Positions 23,972-32,409 of a stretch of DNA of 64,000 bases are shown piece by piece. The stretch comes from Streptomyces sp. NBC_01276 (GTDB taxonomy: Bacteria > Actinomycetota > Actinomycetes > Streptomycetales > Streptomycetaceae). The notes beneath the pieces were generated by a model, which did not search any database, was not told the origin of the DNA, and saw only the letters and a program-made list of their open reading frames with translations. Within the stretch, counting starts at the first letter, position 1, and each line of letters opens with the position of its first letter. Location of the stretch: positions 6,942,501 through 7,006,500 of the forward strand of contig NZ_CP108442.1 in NCBI RefSeq assembly GCF_041435355.1. Reading direction: 5' to 3'. The position numbers were made by a program, and so were the translations under genes.

Positions 23972-26413
23972 ATGGACAGCGATGCTGCGTCCGTCGGCAG
24001 CGGCACGGCACCCGAGGTCCTCGCACTGGCCAGGACCGTCGCCAGGCTGCGCTCGGAGGTCGTGGACCTGAAGGGCGCCATCGCGACCGCGGTGGTCGTG
24101 GAGCGGGCCGAAGGCGTGCTCATGGGCAGGCTGGGGATCTCCGCCGAGGCCGCCCACGAGCGGCTCGTCGAGCATGCCGCGCTGCGCGGCCGGAGCGTCC
24201 TGGAAGAGTGCTGGATCACCCTGGCACGGGCGGGCGCGGACTCCCCGCCGCCGTCCCCGCCGTCCCCGCCGGATCGGCCCGCGCCGGTGCCCGTGCCGAC
24301 GCCGGCCACGTCGTCCCGCCGTGACCGCGCAGCCCCCGGCCCGGCAGCCGCCGCCACGCTCCTGGCCCGGCTGGCCGAAGGGCTGGTGGGCGCGCGCACC
24401 GGCGACGACGTCGCCGAGCTGCTCCGCGGGGAGCTGGCCCCGGCGGAGGTCCCGGACCTGGACGGGGTGATGATCTACGTGACGGACCCCGGCGGCGCCC
24501 TGGAGCTGGTGGGCCACGCCGGCGTGGGCGACGCGGTGGCCGGTCAATGGCGCCACCTCCCGCCGATCGGAGGGCTCGCGGCCCTCCAGGCCCTCACCAC
24601 GGGCGAGCCGGTGTGGCTGCAGGATCCTGTCCGCGACGCCCGGAGCCACCTGCTGATAGGCCCACCGGACCGCTGGCCCGCGCGCGCCTGGCTGCCCGTG
24701 TCCCGAGACGGTGCGCCCGGAGCCGTCATCGGCTTCCTGCTGACCGGACCGGGGCCCTTCGACCCGTCCACCAGGGACCTGCTGCGGCGTGCCGTACGGC
24801 TCTGCGGCGGCCCGCTCCGCGCGTTCGGGCACTCCGGCCCCGCCGCGGCCGACGGCACGGCGGAGCCCGCCGGGGCCCCTGCCGACACGGACGCCGTCCA
24901 GCGGATCCTGGACGCCCTGTCCGGGCCCGCCGTCCTGCTCACCCCCCTGCGCGGGGCCTCCGGCGAAGTGGAGGACTACCGGATCGACGCGGCCGCCCCC
25001 GGCTCGGTCGACGTGGCCGGACGCCGGGGCCGGGAACTCGTGGGCCTGCGCGTCCTGGAGACGTATCCCACCGTGGCGGGCACCGCCGTGTGGGACGGCT
25101 ACCTGGACGTGCTGACGACGGGGAGTCCCTACGAGGGAGAACCGTTCACCTACGAGGAGGTGCTCGCCGGGGTGCAGAAGCGGTCCGTGTACTCGGTCCG
25201 GGCGACCGCGCTGGGCGAGCGGCTGGTCGTGTCCTGGGTCCGCCACGACGTCGACGAGCGGGAAGTCCGGCGCCTGGCGGACATGCAGCGGCTGGGCAAC
25301 CTCGGCTGGGCCGGCTGGAACCCGGTGACGGGCACCGCCGTCTGGTCCGACCAGGTCTACGCGATCTTCGACCGCGACCCCGCCCTGGGCCCCGTACGGC
25401 TGGAGGACCTGTCCCGGCACCTGCCGACCGCGGACCGGCCCGCGGTGAGCGCGGCCCTCGCCCGGCTGCTGGGCCGGGGGGAGCCCGTGGACGAGGTCTT
25501 CCGCATCACCACCGCCCACGGCGTGCGCCACGTCCGGATGGTCGCCGAGGCACAGGCGGACGCCCACGGTCACCCGGTCGAGGTCCACGGACTCCTCCAG
25601 GACGTCACGGCCCGGCAGGACGCCGAACGCGCCCTGGTCGAGAGCGAACGCGACGTCCTCGTCCAACGCGGCAGGTTCGAGGCGGAGCGCGCGCTCGCCG
25701 CCAGCCTCCAGAACACCCTGCTGCCGATCCCCGAACAGTCCCTGGAACTCGCCGGTCTCTGCGTCGATGTCGCCTACGCGCCCGCCGACAGCGGCATCAA
25801 CGTCGGCGGGGACTGGTACAGCGCCATCGAACTCCCCGACCGCAGCGCCCTGTTCGTCGTCGGGGACGTGGCCGGCCACGGGCTGCCCGCCGTCGGCACC
25901 ATGGCCCAGCTGCGGTTCACCGCCAAGGGAATGACCGTCACGGGGTCGGCGCTGCCCGACGTCCTGGCCAGGCTCAACCGGCTGCTGCTCCACACCGCCG
26001 CCGACCCGTCCGGGGGCGCCACCGCCACCATGGTGATGGGCCGCTACCGGCCCTCGGACGGGCGCCTGACCTGGGTGCGGGCCGGGCATCTGCCGCCCCT
26101 GCTGATCCGCGGCGACGAGGCGGGCTTCCTCCCGCAGCCCAGGGGCGTCCTCCTCGGCGCCGCCTTCGGGTCCGAGTACGGGCAGTCCGTGACCGATCTG
26201 CTGCCCGGGGACCACCTGCTGCTGTACACCGACGGCCTCGTGGAGGATCCGGGGGAGGACATCGAAACCGGCCTCGCCCGGCTCGCCGACACCGCCCTGC
26301 GCCTCGTGCGCGAGGGCCGGGGCGAAACCCTGGCCCGGACCCTCGCCGCCCTGCGGCCGCCCCACCGCGACGACATGTGCGTACTGCACCTCCACGTCCC
26401 CGACGACGCCTGA
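23972..26413 (+). CDS. ANTAR-GAF-PAS-PP2C (SpoIIE-type) phosphatase
   Basis: An 813-residue multidomain protein. Residues about 20-75 form an ANTAR RNA-binding domain (AIATAVVVERAEGVLMGRLGISAEAAHERLVEHA). A GAF-like sensor follows (about 130-270, LLARLAEGLVGARTGDDVAELL onward), then PAS-like segments (about 310-560; LGNLGWAGWNPVTGTAVWSDQVYAIFDRDP is typical PAS). The C-terminal PP2C/SpoIIE domain (about 570-810) has INVGGDWYSAIELPDRSALFVVGDVAGHGLPA with the metal-binding aspartates and LLLYTDGLVEDPGEDIE. It probably dephosphorylates anti-sigma-factor antagonists in response to a signal. ATG 23972 is chosen because ANTAR begins soon after it. Confidence 0.88.
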   Translation: MDSDAASVGSGTAPEVLALARTVARLRSEVVDLKGAIATAVVVERAEGVLMGRLGISAEAAHERLVEHAALRGRSVLEECWITLARAGADSPPPSPPSPPDRPAPVPVPTPATSSRRDRAAPGPAAAATLLARLAEGLVGARTGDDVAELLRGELAPAEVPDLDGVMIYVTDPGGALELVGHAGVGDAVAGQWRHLPPIGGLAALQALTTGEPVWLQDPVRDARSHLLIGPPDRWPARAWLPVSRDGAPGAVIGFLLTGPGPFDPSTRDLLRRAVRLCGGPLRAFGHSGPAAADGTAEPAGAPADTDAVQRILDALSGPAVLLTPLRGASGEVEDYRIDAAAPGSVDVAGRRGRELVGLRVLETYPTVAGTAVWDGYLDVLTTGSPYEGEPFTYEEVLAGVQKRSVYSVRATALGERLVVSWVRHDVDEREVRRLADMQRLGNLGWAGWNPVTGTAVWSDQVYAIFDRDPALGPVRLEDLSRHLPTADRPAVSAALARLLGRGEPVDEVFRITTAHGVRHVRMVAEAQADAHGHPVEVHGLLQDVTARQDAERALVESERDVLVQRGRFEAERALAASLQNTLLPIPEQSLELAGLCVDVAYAPADSGINVGGDWYSAIELPDRSALFVVGDVAGHGLPAVGTMAQLRFTAKGMTVTGSALPDVLARLNRLLLHTAADPSGGATATMVMGRYRPSDGRLTWVRAGHLPPLLIRGDEAGFLPQPRGVLLGAAFGSEYGQSVTDLLPGDHLLLYTDGLVEDPGEDIETGLARLADTALRLVREGRGETLARTLAALRPPHRDDMCVLHLHVPDDA

Positions 26414-26428
26414 ACGGGCTGCCGGGGG

Positions 26429-26965
26429 TCAGGTCTTGAGCAGGCGGTTGAAGAAGGAGCGGTAGCGCTGCAGCGCCAGGCGCAGGTCCTCGGTCGGCAC
26501 CCGCTCGCCGCGGTCCCACTGCCCCTCCAGCTCCCGCTTGTGCGTGGAGAAGCTGCTCGCCAGGGTCCGCATGACCTCCGCCACCAGGTTGTCCGCCGAT
26601 TCGACGGCCTCCTTCGGGTCGTCGACGAAGCGGCCCTGGATCTCGCTCCACGACGTGCGGTAGGCGTCCGCGTCCGCGGGGGAGAGCAGCGGCTCGTCGG
26701 CGGTGCCGGGCTCGTGGGCCTCCTCGGCGGCGGTCCCTTCCACCGCGTCACCCGCCTCGGCCCCGTCCGTCCCGCCGGTGCCCGCCGGCCCGTCCGCCCT
26801 GTCCTTCCCGTCCGCCCCGTCCGGTCCCACCGACGTGGCCTCGCCCGGGTAGACGGCTGCCTTCCGCTCCTCCGTTTCCGCGCCCGTCTCCGGACGGGCC
26901 AGGTCCTCGGTCGTCAGCGCTCCCGGTTCGGGAGCCCGGATCTGCTTGCCTTCGTTCGTGTGCAT
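26429..26965 (-). CDS. Hypothetical protein, acidic N-terminus, paralogue of its neighbour
   Basis: A 178-residue protein of unknown function. Residues 1-95 are low-complexity and acidic. The C-terminal region YRTSWSEIQGRFVDDPKEAV to LQRYRSFFNRLLKT parallels the C-terminal region of the upstream gene product (YTDSWGSVQEHFVDRPEGSV to MVHYRALFDDLLTD), so the two share a domain. It lacks the neighbour's membrane helix. ATG 26965 begins 1 nt after the neighbour's stop codon, implying translational coupling. Confidence 0.75.
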   Translation of the reverse strand: MHTNEGKQIRAPEPGALTTEDLARPETGAETEERKAAVYPGEATSVGPDGADGKDRADGPAGTGGTDGAEAGDAVEGTAAEEAHEPGTADEPLLSPADADAYRTSWSEIQGRFVDDPKEAVESADNLVAEVMRTLASSFSTHKRELEGQWDRGERVPTEDLRLALQRYRSFFNRLLKT

Positions 26966-26966
26966 G

Positions 26967-27509
26967 TCATCGACTCCTCTGGTCCGTCAGGAGGTCGTCG
27001 AACAGGGCGCGGTAGTGCACCATCGCCCCGCGCAGCTCCTCCGTCGTCGCCCCGTCCGTCCCGCTGCGCACCTTGACGTCGTGCGCGGCGCGGTAGTGGT
27101 CGAGGGTGCGTCCGTGCTCCACCGACAGGTCGCGCAGCTGTCCGTCGTACCCCTCCGTGGGGTAGCCGCGCTCGCGCATCAGCCGGGAGACCAGCGCGTC
27201 GGCCTCGGCGACCGAACCCTCGGGGCGGTCCACGAAGTGCTCCTGGACACTGCCCCACGAGTCGGTGTACTCACGGCGCCGCTCGGCGGGCAACTCCCTG
27301 ATGTCGAGCCGGTCGTGGCGTTGCTCGCGGGCGTGCAGGTCGCGTTCGGCGGCCAGCGCGCCACCCTTCTCCTCGACGGTGCGTTCGTACTCCGGCCCGA
27401 ACCGGTCGCGCAGGTGCCGCCGTCGGGCCAGCACCCACATCGTCGCGGTCACCGCGATCACCAGGACCGCCGCGACGACGATCACCACTGTCAACGTGCT
27501 CGTGGACAT
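26967..27509 (-). CDS. Single-pass membrane protein, paralogue of its neighbour
   Basis: A 180-residue protein starting at ATG 27509 with GGAGGCCGGAG upstream. One N-terminal membrane helix (LTVVIVVAAVLVIAVTATMWVLA) is followed by a charged region (RRRHLRDRFGPEYERTVEEKGGALAAERDLHAREQRH) and a domain with DSWGSVQEHFVDRPEGSVAEADALVSRLMRERGY. The domain is shared with the downstream gene. Such actinobacterial proteins are common but uncharacterised. Confidence 0.78.
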   Translation of the reverse strand: MSTSTLTVVIVVAAVLVIAVTATMWVLARRRHLRDRFGPEYERTVEEKGGALAAERDLHAREQRHDRLDIRELPAERRREYTDSWGSVQEHFVDRPEGSVAEADALVSRLMRERGYPTEGYDGQLRDLSVEHGRTLDHYRAAHDVKVRSGTDGATTEELRGAMVHYRALFDDLLTDQRSR

Positions 27510-27690
27510 CTCCGGCCTCCGATCCGGGGCCCCCGCGCAGGGTGCGTGCCCCACGTGCGTGTGATGGTTCGGCTGCCCGCGTTGCCGCCCGGCAAACCCG
27601 GGAGGGGCAACCGGGACGGGCCGGAAGGCGGCGGGAAGGTGCCGTCGGGAGCCCCCGTCGGGGCGTCTCGCCGGGGACGGCGCACGCAGG

Positions 27691-27726
27691 GGGCCCGGAC
27701 ACCGGGGACCTCCGGTGTCCGGGCCC
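27691..27726 (-). terminator. Hairpin terminator after the small zinc-ribbon-like gene
   Basis: A perfect 15-bp stem (27691-27705 with 27712-27726) closes a 6-nt loop. It lies 42 nt beyond the stop codon of the leftward gene ending at 27769 and would stop its transcript before the next leftward gene pair. Confidence 0.75.
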
Positions 27727-27768
27727 GTGGGGGCTCGACGGCTGCGGCGGACGCGCCGGGCAGGCCGG

Positions 27769-28002
27769 CTACGCGGCTTCGGGGCTCAGGGCCTTGTCGC
27801 CATGGGCCTGCACCGCGGAGCGGAAGGCCGTCATGCAGGGAGCGCAGTAGCGTTCGCCGGTCGTCTCGACGGATATGGCGGGGACGGCGGGCGGTGGCGG
27901 GGCGTGTCGGCCGCAGAGGGTGCCGGAGGAGGGTTCCTTGGCGAGGACGTGCCACAGGAGCTCACCTCGGCCGTCCGGGGATTCAGCGCGCATTTCGTAC
28001 AT
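27769..28002 (-). CDS. Small protein with CxxH...CxxC zinc-ribbon-like motif
   Basis: A 77-residue protein read from ATG 28002, which has AAAGG about 9 nt upstream; a longer in-frame start at 28056 is possible. Cys30-x2-His33 and Cys53-x2-Cys56 (GTLCGRH and ERYCAPC) could form one zinc site. The intervening linker is proline-rich. No known family recognised. A terminator hairpin follows the gene. Confidence 0.65.
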   Translation of the reverse strand: MYEMRAESPDGRGELLWHVLAKEPSSGTLCGRHAPPPPAVPAISVETTGERYCAPCMTAFRSAVQAHGDKALSPEAA

Positions 28003-28191
28003 GAGGACGCCTTTCCGCGCTTGCGTGGGTGGGCGGAAAACCGCCCGCTGTCCCATGAGAGCCCCCGATCGGCCGAGCGGCCACCGGACTTCGGCCGACC
28101 GGGGGAATCCGTCACGCGGGAGGTTTGACGCCGGTCCGGGGCGTCCCGGTCCGGAGGCCCCGCTCCGCCGTCCGGCCCCCCGGTCCGGGGG

Positions 28192-28731
28192 TCAGACGGC
28201 GAGGCCGGTCCCGTCCATTCCCCGCGGAGCGTGGTGGGCGCCGTCCGCGAGGCGGAGTTCCGCGGCGCGGAGGGCCTCGTGCGCCGTGGGGCGGCCCATC
28301 AGCACGCACAGCGTGTACGTGGCGTCGTCCATCGCCCGGCGGGCACCCGCGTCCGCCGGGTCGGCCCACAGCCACGCCCGGCATCCCCGGAAGCGGCCGA
28401 GGGCCTCCTGCGTCCGCTCCCGGCTGGGCACCAGCGGCCGGGCCGGAACGGTCCCCGCCCCCTCGGCCCCCGCCGTCCTGGCCGCCTCGACGGCCCGCCG
28501 CAGGGCCCGCTCCACTCCCTTGGGAGCCTTCACCCCCCACGCCGCGGCGGCCATCGCCGCCGCCAGCCCCTCGACGCCGATGTGCGCCGCCGCGGCCGCG
28601 GCGGCCAGTACGCGGTGCGCCTCCCGTGCCGGACAGGGAGTCACCACCATCACCACGCCCACCGCCCACGCGGTTGCGCACGGGGCGGAGGCTTCGCGTC
28701 CGCCGATCTGAGGAATGTGAGGAAACGCCAC
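28192..28731 (-). CDS. DUF5133-like hypothetical protein
   Basis: A 179-residue protein starting at GTG 28731 with AAGGG about 9 nt upstream. The C-terminal segment ARRAMDDATYTLCVLMGRPTAHEALRAAELRL resembles the DUF5133 region seen in small Streptomyces proteins, from memory. The middle segment AREAHRVLAAAAAAAHIGVEGLAAAMAAAAWG is alanine-rich and helical and may be a degenerate ANTAR-like domain. Function unknown; it stands alone and is divergent from the VOC gene. Confidence 0.6.
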   Translation of the reverse strand: MAFPHIPQIGGREASAPCATAWAVGVVMVVTPCPAREAHRVLAAAAAAAHIGVEGLAAAMAAAAWGVKAPKGVERALRRAVEAARTAGAEGAGTVPARPLVPSRERTQEALGRFRGCRAWLWADPADAGARRAMDDATYTLCVLMGRPTAHEALRAAELRLADGAHHAPRGMDGTGLAV

Positions 28732-28982
28732 CGGATGATCCCTTCAACCCAAGGCCGAGCGCGCACATGTCCGCACGTATGAAAGGTATGCCCGCCTTGA
28801 AACCGGTCGGCACCCACACGTCGCCCCGGCTCCCCCCGGGCGGCGTTCCCCGCCGCCCCGGCCGTCGTACGGCGCGCTGCGTCCGATCGGGCGGGTGCTG
28901 CCGAGCCTCACCGTCCGTACGGTCCGGCAGGGCTACGGTGGGCCGGTTCCGTACGCCGCGCGGCAGAGGAGACGTGGGACCG

Positions 28983-29759
28983 GTGTCGACATCCAGCCAT
29001 GAGCTCGCGGGCGTGCCCTGCTGGGTCAGCCTGATGACCCGGGACCTTCCGGCGGCCCAGGAGTTCTACGCCGCCGTGATGGGGTGGGAGTTCCGCGACA
29101 CCGGGGACGGCCTCTCGGTCGCCTTCCGGAACGGGACGCCCGTCGCGGGCATCGGCGCGCCGGCCCCCTCGCCCGGTCTCCCCGTGGGCTGGACCCCCTA
29201 CTTCGCCGTCGACGACGCCGACGTGACCGCCGCGCGCGTGCGCGAACGCGGCGCGACCGTGGCCGTCGGCCCGCTCCCCTTCGGTACAGGCCGCGCCGCG
29301 CTGGCGGCCGACCCCGACGGCGCCGTCTTCGGCTTCTGGCAGGGCGGGGTCATCCCCGACTGGAGCGTCGGACGGGGCTCCGCCCCCGCCTGGCTCGAAC
29401 TGCGCACCCGCGACGCCTTCGCCGCCGCGATCTTCTACGGCCAGGTCCTCGACTGGGCCGACGACAGTCCCGGCTGCTGCACCGTCTCCTACGAGCACGA
29501 CCGCGTGGTCCTGCGGCACGGCCGGGACACCGTCGCCCGGATCACCGGCGGCGCCGTCGAGGAGGACCCCGACCCGCACGTACGCCCCCGCTGGCACACC
29601 CACTTCCACGTCCCCGACCTCGAAGCCGCCGTCGAGCGCGCGACGGCCCTCGGCGGGACCGTCGCCTCCCCGGTCCACACCACGAGCACCAGCCGCTCCG
29701 TCACCCTGCGCGACCCCGACGGAGCCCTCTTCACGGCGGTGGCCCCCAATACCGCCTGA
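28983..29759 (+). CDS. Two-domain VOC (glyoxalase/bleomycin-resistance fold) protein
   Basis: A 258-residue protein with two tandem VOC modules: PCWVSLMTRDLPAAQEFYAAVMGWEF onward (residues 10-125) and PAWLELRTRDAFAAAIFYGQVLDWADD onward (about 138-255). Both contain the ADPDGAVFGFWQ/RDPDGALFTAV type ending. Such duplicated VOC proteins in Streptomyces are usually annotated as hydroxylase or glyoxalase-like without proof. GTG 28983 is chosen; GTG 28974 is too close to the AGAGGAG box. Confidence 0.83.
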   Translation: MSTSSHELAGVPCWVSLMTRDLPAAQEFYAAVMGWEFRDTGDGLSVAFRNGTPVAGIGAPAPSPGLPVGWTPYFAVDDADVTAARVRERGATVAVGPLPFGTGRAALAADPDGAVFGFWQGGVIPDWSVGRGSAPAWLELRTRDAFAAAIFYGQVLDWADDSPGCCTVSYEHDRVVLRHGRDTVARITGGAVEEDPDPHVRPRWHTHFHVPDLEAAVERATALGGTVASPVHTTSTSRSVTLRDPDGALFTAVAPNTA

Positions 29760-30114
29760 CGCCCCCGCGCGGCCCGCCGGAGTGCGGCCCCCGTCGCAGC
29801 CTCGGTGGCCAGAGCCGCACCCCGTACGGCCGAACGTACCCGCCCTCGGGCCGTCCTGGTCCGCCGGCCGGATCCCGGTCGATTTCCGGCCGCTGCGGCT
29901 GTACCAATGGCCCAGTGGCACGGGGCCCGCTTGAGCCAGTGGGCCTCCGGATGGTTATCTGTGGCGTATCCATGTACTTACGGCGCCACGCAGCGCCGGA
30001 CGGCAACGAGGCCGGTCCGGACCGTGGCGCCTTCGCCGTGCCCCCACACCGCCCACCACCCCCGGGCGGCGGGCGGCCCGGCGTGCTCCATCGCAAGGGG
30101 GGCGGCACACCGCC
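29760..30114. other. 355-nt intergenic region ahead of the FUSC exporter gene
   Basis: No established gene. A possible sigma-70-like promoter is TTGAGC (29931-29936), 18-nt spacer, TTATCT (29955-29960). Downstream of it is a 48-codon reading frame, listed separately. The start of the region is G/C-rich with no clear hairpin. Confidence 0.4.
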
Positions 30115-30118
30115 GTGA
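29972..30118 (+). CDS. Candidate small ORF coupled to the FUSC gene
   Basis: A 48-codon frame starts MYLRRHAAPDG, contains one TTA codon (third position, a possible bldA target) and ends in a TGA that overlaps the exporter's GTG start by 4 nt. Third positions are G/C-rich, but the proline/glycine-rich product has no known relatives and no RBS is evident. It may be a leader frame or chance. Confidence 0.25.
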   Translation: MYLRRHAAPDGNEAGPDRGAFAVPPHRPPPPGGGRPGVLHRKGGGTPP

Positions 30119-31623
30119 AGAGAATGTTCGTGGCTCCGGACCCGGGGCGCACCAGACTCAGGAACTCACTGCGCGCGGTCGTCGGCGTGGGACTCGCCGT
30201 CGTCGCGGCCGAACTGGCGGGCCTCTCCCTGACCGCCTCCATCACCGGCGGACTCGCCGCCCTGCTCGCGCTGTTCACCGTCCTCGACGCGGACGTGCGC
30301 GCCCAGCGGGTGACCACCGCCCTGCTGCCCGCCGCCGGTTTCCCGGTCCTGGCGCTGGCCACCACCCTGCACGGGATGCCGCAGGCCCGGGACGCGGGCT
30401 TCCTCGCCGTGGTCTTCGCCGGGGTGTACGCCCGCCGCTGGGGACCGCGCGGCCACGCCCTCGGCGTCTTCGCCTTCATGATGTTCTTCGTCACCCAGTT
30501 CCTGCACGCCGTGCCCGCCCAGCTCCCGGAACTGTTCGCGGCCGTCGGGCTGGCGCTCCTGTCCGCGGGGGCCGCGCGCTTCGTCCTGTGGCCCATCGAG
30601 CGCCGCACCCCGCCCCCGGCCGCCCCGCCGGGCCTGCCCGGCACCGGTCTGGCCCGGCCCACCACCCGGCAGGCCTTCCAGGCCACCGCCGCCTGCGGCT
30701 TCGCGCTCGCCGTCGGCCAGGCGCTGTCCGAGGACCGCTGGTACTGGGCCGTCGGCACCGCCTGGTGGATCTTCGTCAACACCGCCTCGCGCGGCGAGAC
30801 CCTGGTCCGCGGTTTCCGCCGGGTGCTGGGCACCGTCATCGGCATCGCGGCCGGACTGCTGATCGCCGTACCGCTGCACGGAGCGCCCGCGCCCACCGCC
30901 GCCCTCGTCGCGGTGTGCGTCTTCGGCATCTTCTACACGGCCGCGCCCTCGTACTCCTGGATGATGTTCTTCGTCACCGTCATGGCGGGCCTCCTCTACG
31001 GGCTCCTCGGCGTGCTGCACCCCGGCCTGCTGCTGCTCCGCTTCCAGGAGACGGCCGTCGGCGCCCTGGGCGCGTCGCTCGCCGTGATCCTGGTCCTCCC
31101 GGTCACCACGCACGCCGCCAACGACGCCTGGATCCAGCGCGCGCTGCACTGCGTACGGGCGTCCACCGCCGCCTCCCTCGACCGGCTCGCGGGCGATCCG
31201 GACGCCGATCCGGCCCCCCACGCCGCCGAGCTGGAGCTGCTGCTGGGCCGGGTGCGGATGGCCCTCGCGCCGCTGGTCCACCCGCTGAGCCCGCTGCGCG
31301 CCCGCAAGGCCCGCGCCCGGCAGGTGCTGGCGCTGCTCGACGACTGCGCCCGCGAGGTGCGCGGGCTCGTGGCCGTCGCCGCCGACCCGCAGGCCTCGCA
31401 CGACGCGCGGCTCGCCGCCGCCTGCTGGCGCGTGGAGGCGGCCGTCGAGGCGCTCACCGCCCCGCAGGGCACCGCCGGGCCCGCCGCCCCGCGGACCGCG
31501 CCCCGTCCGGCCGCAGCGGAGCCCGCGCTGGCGCACCTGCACGGCCTGGAGGAGGCCCTGACGGCCCTCGCCGCGCCCCTGCGCACCGACCCCCGCGCCC
31601 CGCTGGCTACCGTCGGGGCATGA
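30115..31623 (+). CDS. FUSC/aromatic-acid-exporter-like membrane protein
   Basis: A 502-residue protein with two blocks of membrane helices: LRAVVGVGLAVVAAELAGLSL to LALLSAGAARFVLWPIERR (residues 20-165) and QAFQATAACGFALAVGQALSEDRWYWAVGTAWWIFVNTASRGETLVRGFRRVLGTVIGIAAGLLI (185-240) through to residue 330, then a soluble helical C-terminus. The second block carries the FUSC-family DRWYWA...TVIGIAAG signature. These proteins export aromatic acids such as fusaric acid. It overlaps the acetyltransferase gene by 4 nt (ATGA), so the pair may form a resistance unit. GTG 30115 is the start. Confidence 0.82.
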   Translation: MKRMFVAPDPGRTRLRNSLRAVVGVGLAVVAAELAGLSLTASITGGLAALLALFTVLDADVRAQRVTTALLPAAGFPVLALATTLHGMPQARDAGFLAVVFAGVYARRWGPRGHALGVFAFMMFFVTQFLHAVPAQLPELFAAVGLALLSAGAARFVLWPIERRTPPPAAPPGLPGTGLARPTTRQAFQATAACGFALAVGQALSEDRWYWAVGTAWWIFVNTASRGETLVRGFRRVLGTVIGIAAGLLIAVPLHGAPAPTAALVAVCVFGIFYTAAPSYSWMMFFVTVMAGLLYGLLGVLHPGLLLLRFQETAVGALGASLAVILVLPVTTHAANDAWIQRALHCVRASTAASLDRLAGDPDADPAPHAAELELLLGRVRMALAPLVHPLSPLRARKARARQVLALLDDCAREVRGLVAVAADPQASHDARLAAACWRVEAAVEALTAPQGTAGPAAPRTAPRPAAAEPALAHLHGLEEALTALAAPLRTDPRAPLATVGA

Positions 31624-32174
31624 CGCTCCAGTACCGCACCGCCAGGCCCGGGGACCGGAAGGCGATGGAGGCCCTCGACGGGTCCTTCCACACGGACACC
31701 GTGTTCGAGGTGACCCGTTCCGAGGACGGCTTCGCCGTGCGGGAGGTTCCCGTCGATCCGCCGCTGCACAAGGTGTTCCCGCCCGAAGAGGGCGGCGTCG
31801 ACCTCCCGGACGGCGGCGGCGGGGACGCGGAGGAGGACGCCCGGACCTTCGTCGCCCTGGACGGCGGGGTCCTGTGCGGTTTCGCGGCCGTCGGCTACGC
31901 CTCCTGGAACCGGCGGCTCACGGTCGAGGACATCGAGGTCGCCCCCGGCCACCGGGGCCGGGGGATCGGCCGGGCCCTCATGGACCTCGCCGCCGGCTTC
32001 GCCCGCGAACGGGGTGCCGCGCACCTCTGGCTGGAGGTCAGCAGCGTCAACACGCCCGCCGTGCACGCCTACCGGCGCATGGGCTTCACCCTCTGCGGCC
32101 TGGACACGGCCCTCTACGACGGCACGCCCGCGGCGGGGGAGCGCGCCCTGTTCATGAGCCGTCCCTGCGACTGA
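31620..32174 (+). CDS. GNAT acetyltransferase, streptothricin-acetyltransferase-like
   Basis: A 184-residue GNAT protein. The acetyl-CoA site is VEDIEVAPGHRGRGIGRALMDLAAGFARERG, followed by HLWLEVSSVNTPAVHAYRRMGFTLCGLDTALYDGT and ERALFMSRPC. These segments, with the N-terminal DTVFEVTRSEDGFAVREVPVDPPLHKVFP, closely match my memory of streptothricin N-acetyltransferases, which inactivate the antibiotic by acetylating its beta-lysine. The acidic linker after residue 60 is variable in that group. Coupled by overlap to an exporter gene. Substrate is inferred. Confidence 0.8.
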   Translation: MTLQYRTARPGDRKAMEALDGSFHTDTVFEVTRSEDGFAVREVPVDPPLHKVFPPEEGGVDLPDGGGGDAEEDARTFVALDGGVLCGFAAVGYASWNRRLTVEDIEVAPGHRGRGIGRALMDLAAGFARERGAAHLWLEVSSVNTPAVHAYRRMGFTLCGLDTALYDGTPAAGERALFMSRPCD

Positions 32175-32409
32175 CGGCCGGCCGCCGGCCGCCCCGGCCC
32201 ACGGCCCGCCCGGCTCCCGGGCTGCGGCGGATAATACGACCGCTGGAGCCCTCACCGCACGACAACGGGCGAAGACCACTCGGACGAGTGTTCCGCGCTC
32301 GCCCCGCTCACGGCATTGACCTGCGACATGTACAACGGGTGATTGTTCATTGCACATTCATCCGGCACGTACAGGGTGGATCTGGTCGGACAGGGGGTAA
32401 CCGGTCGGA

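Noticed and set aside
23726..26395. Leftward frame of about 890 codons opposite the ANTAR phosphatase
   Set aside because: Reverse-complement shadow of the phosphatase coding sequence; no RBS or domains.
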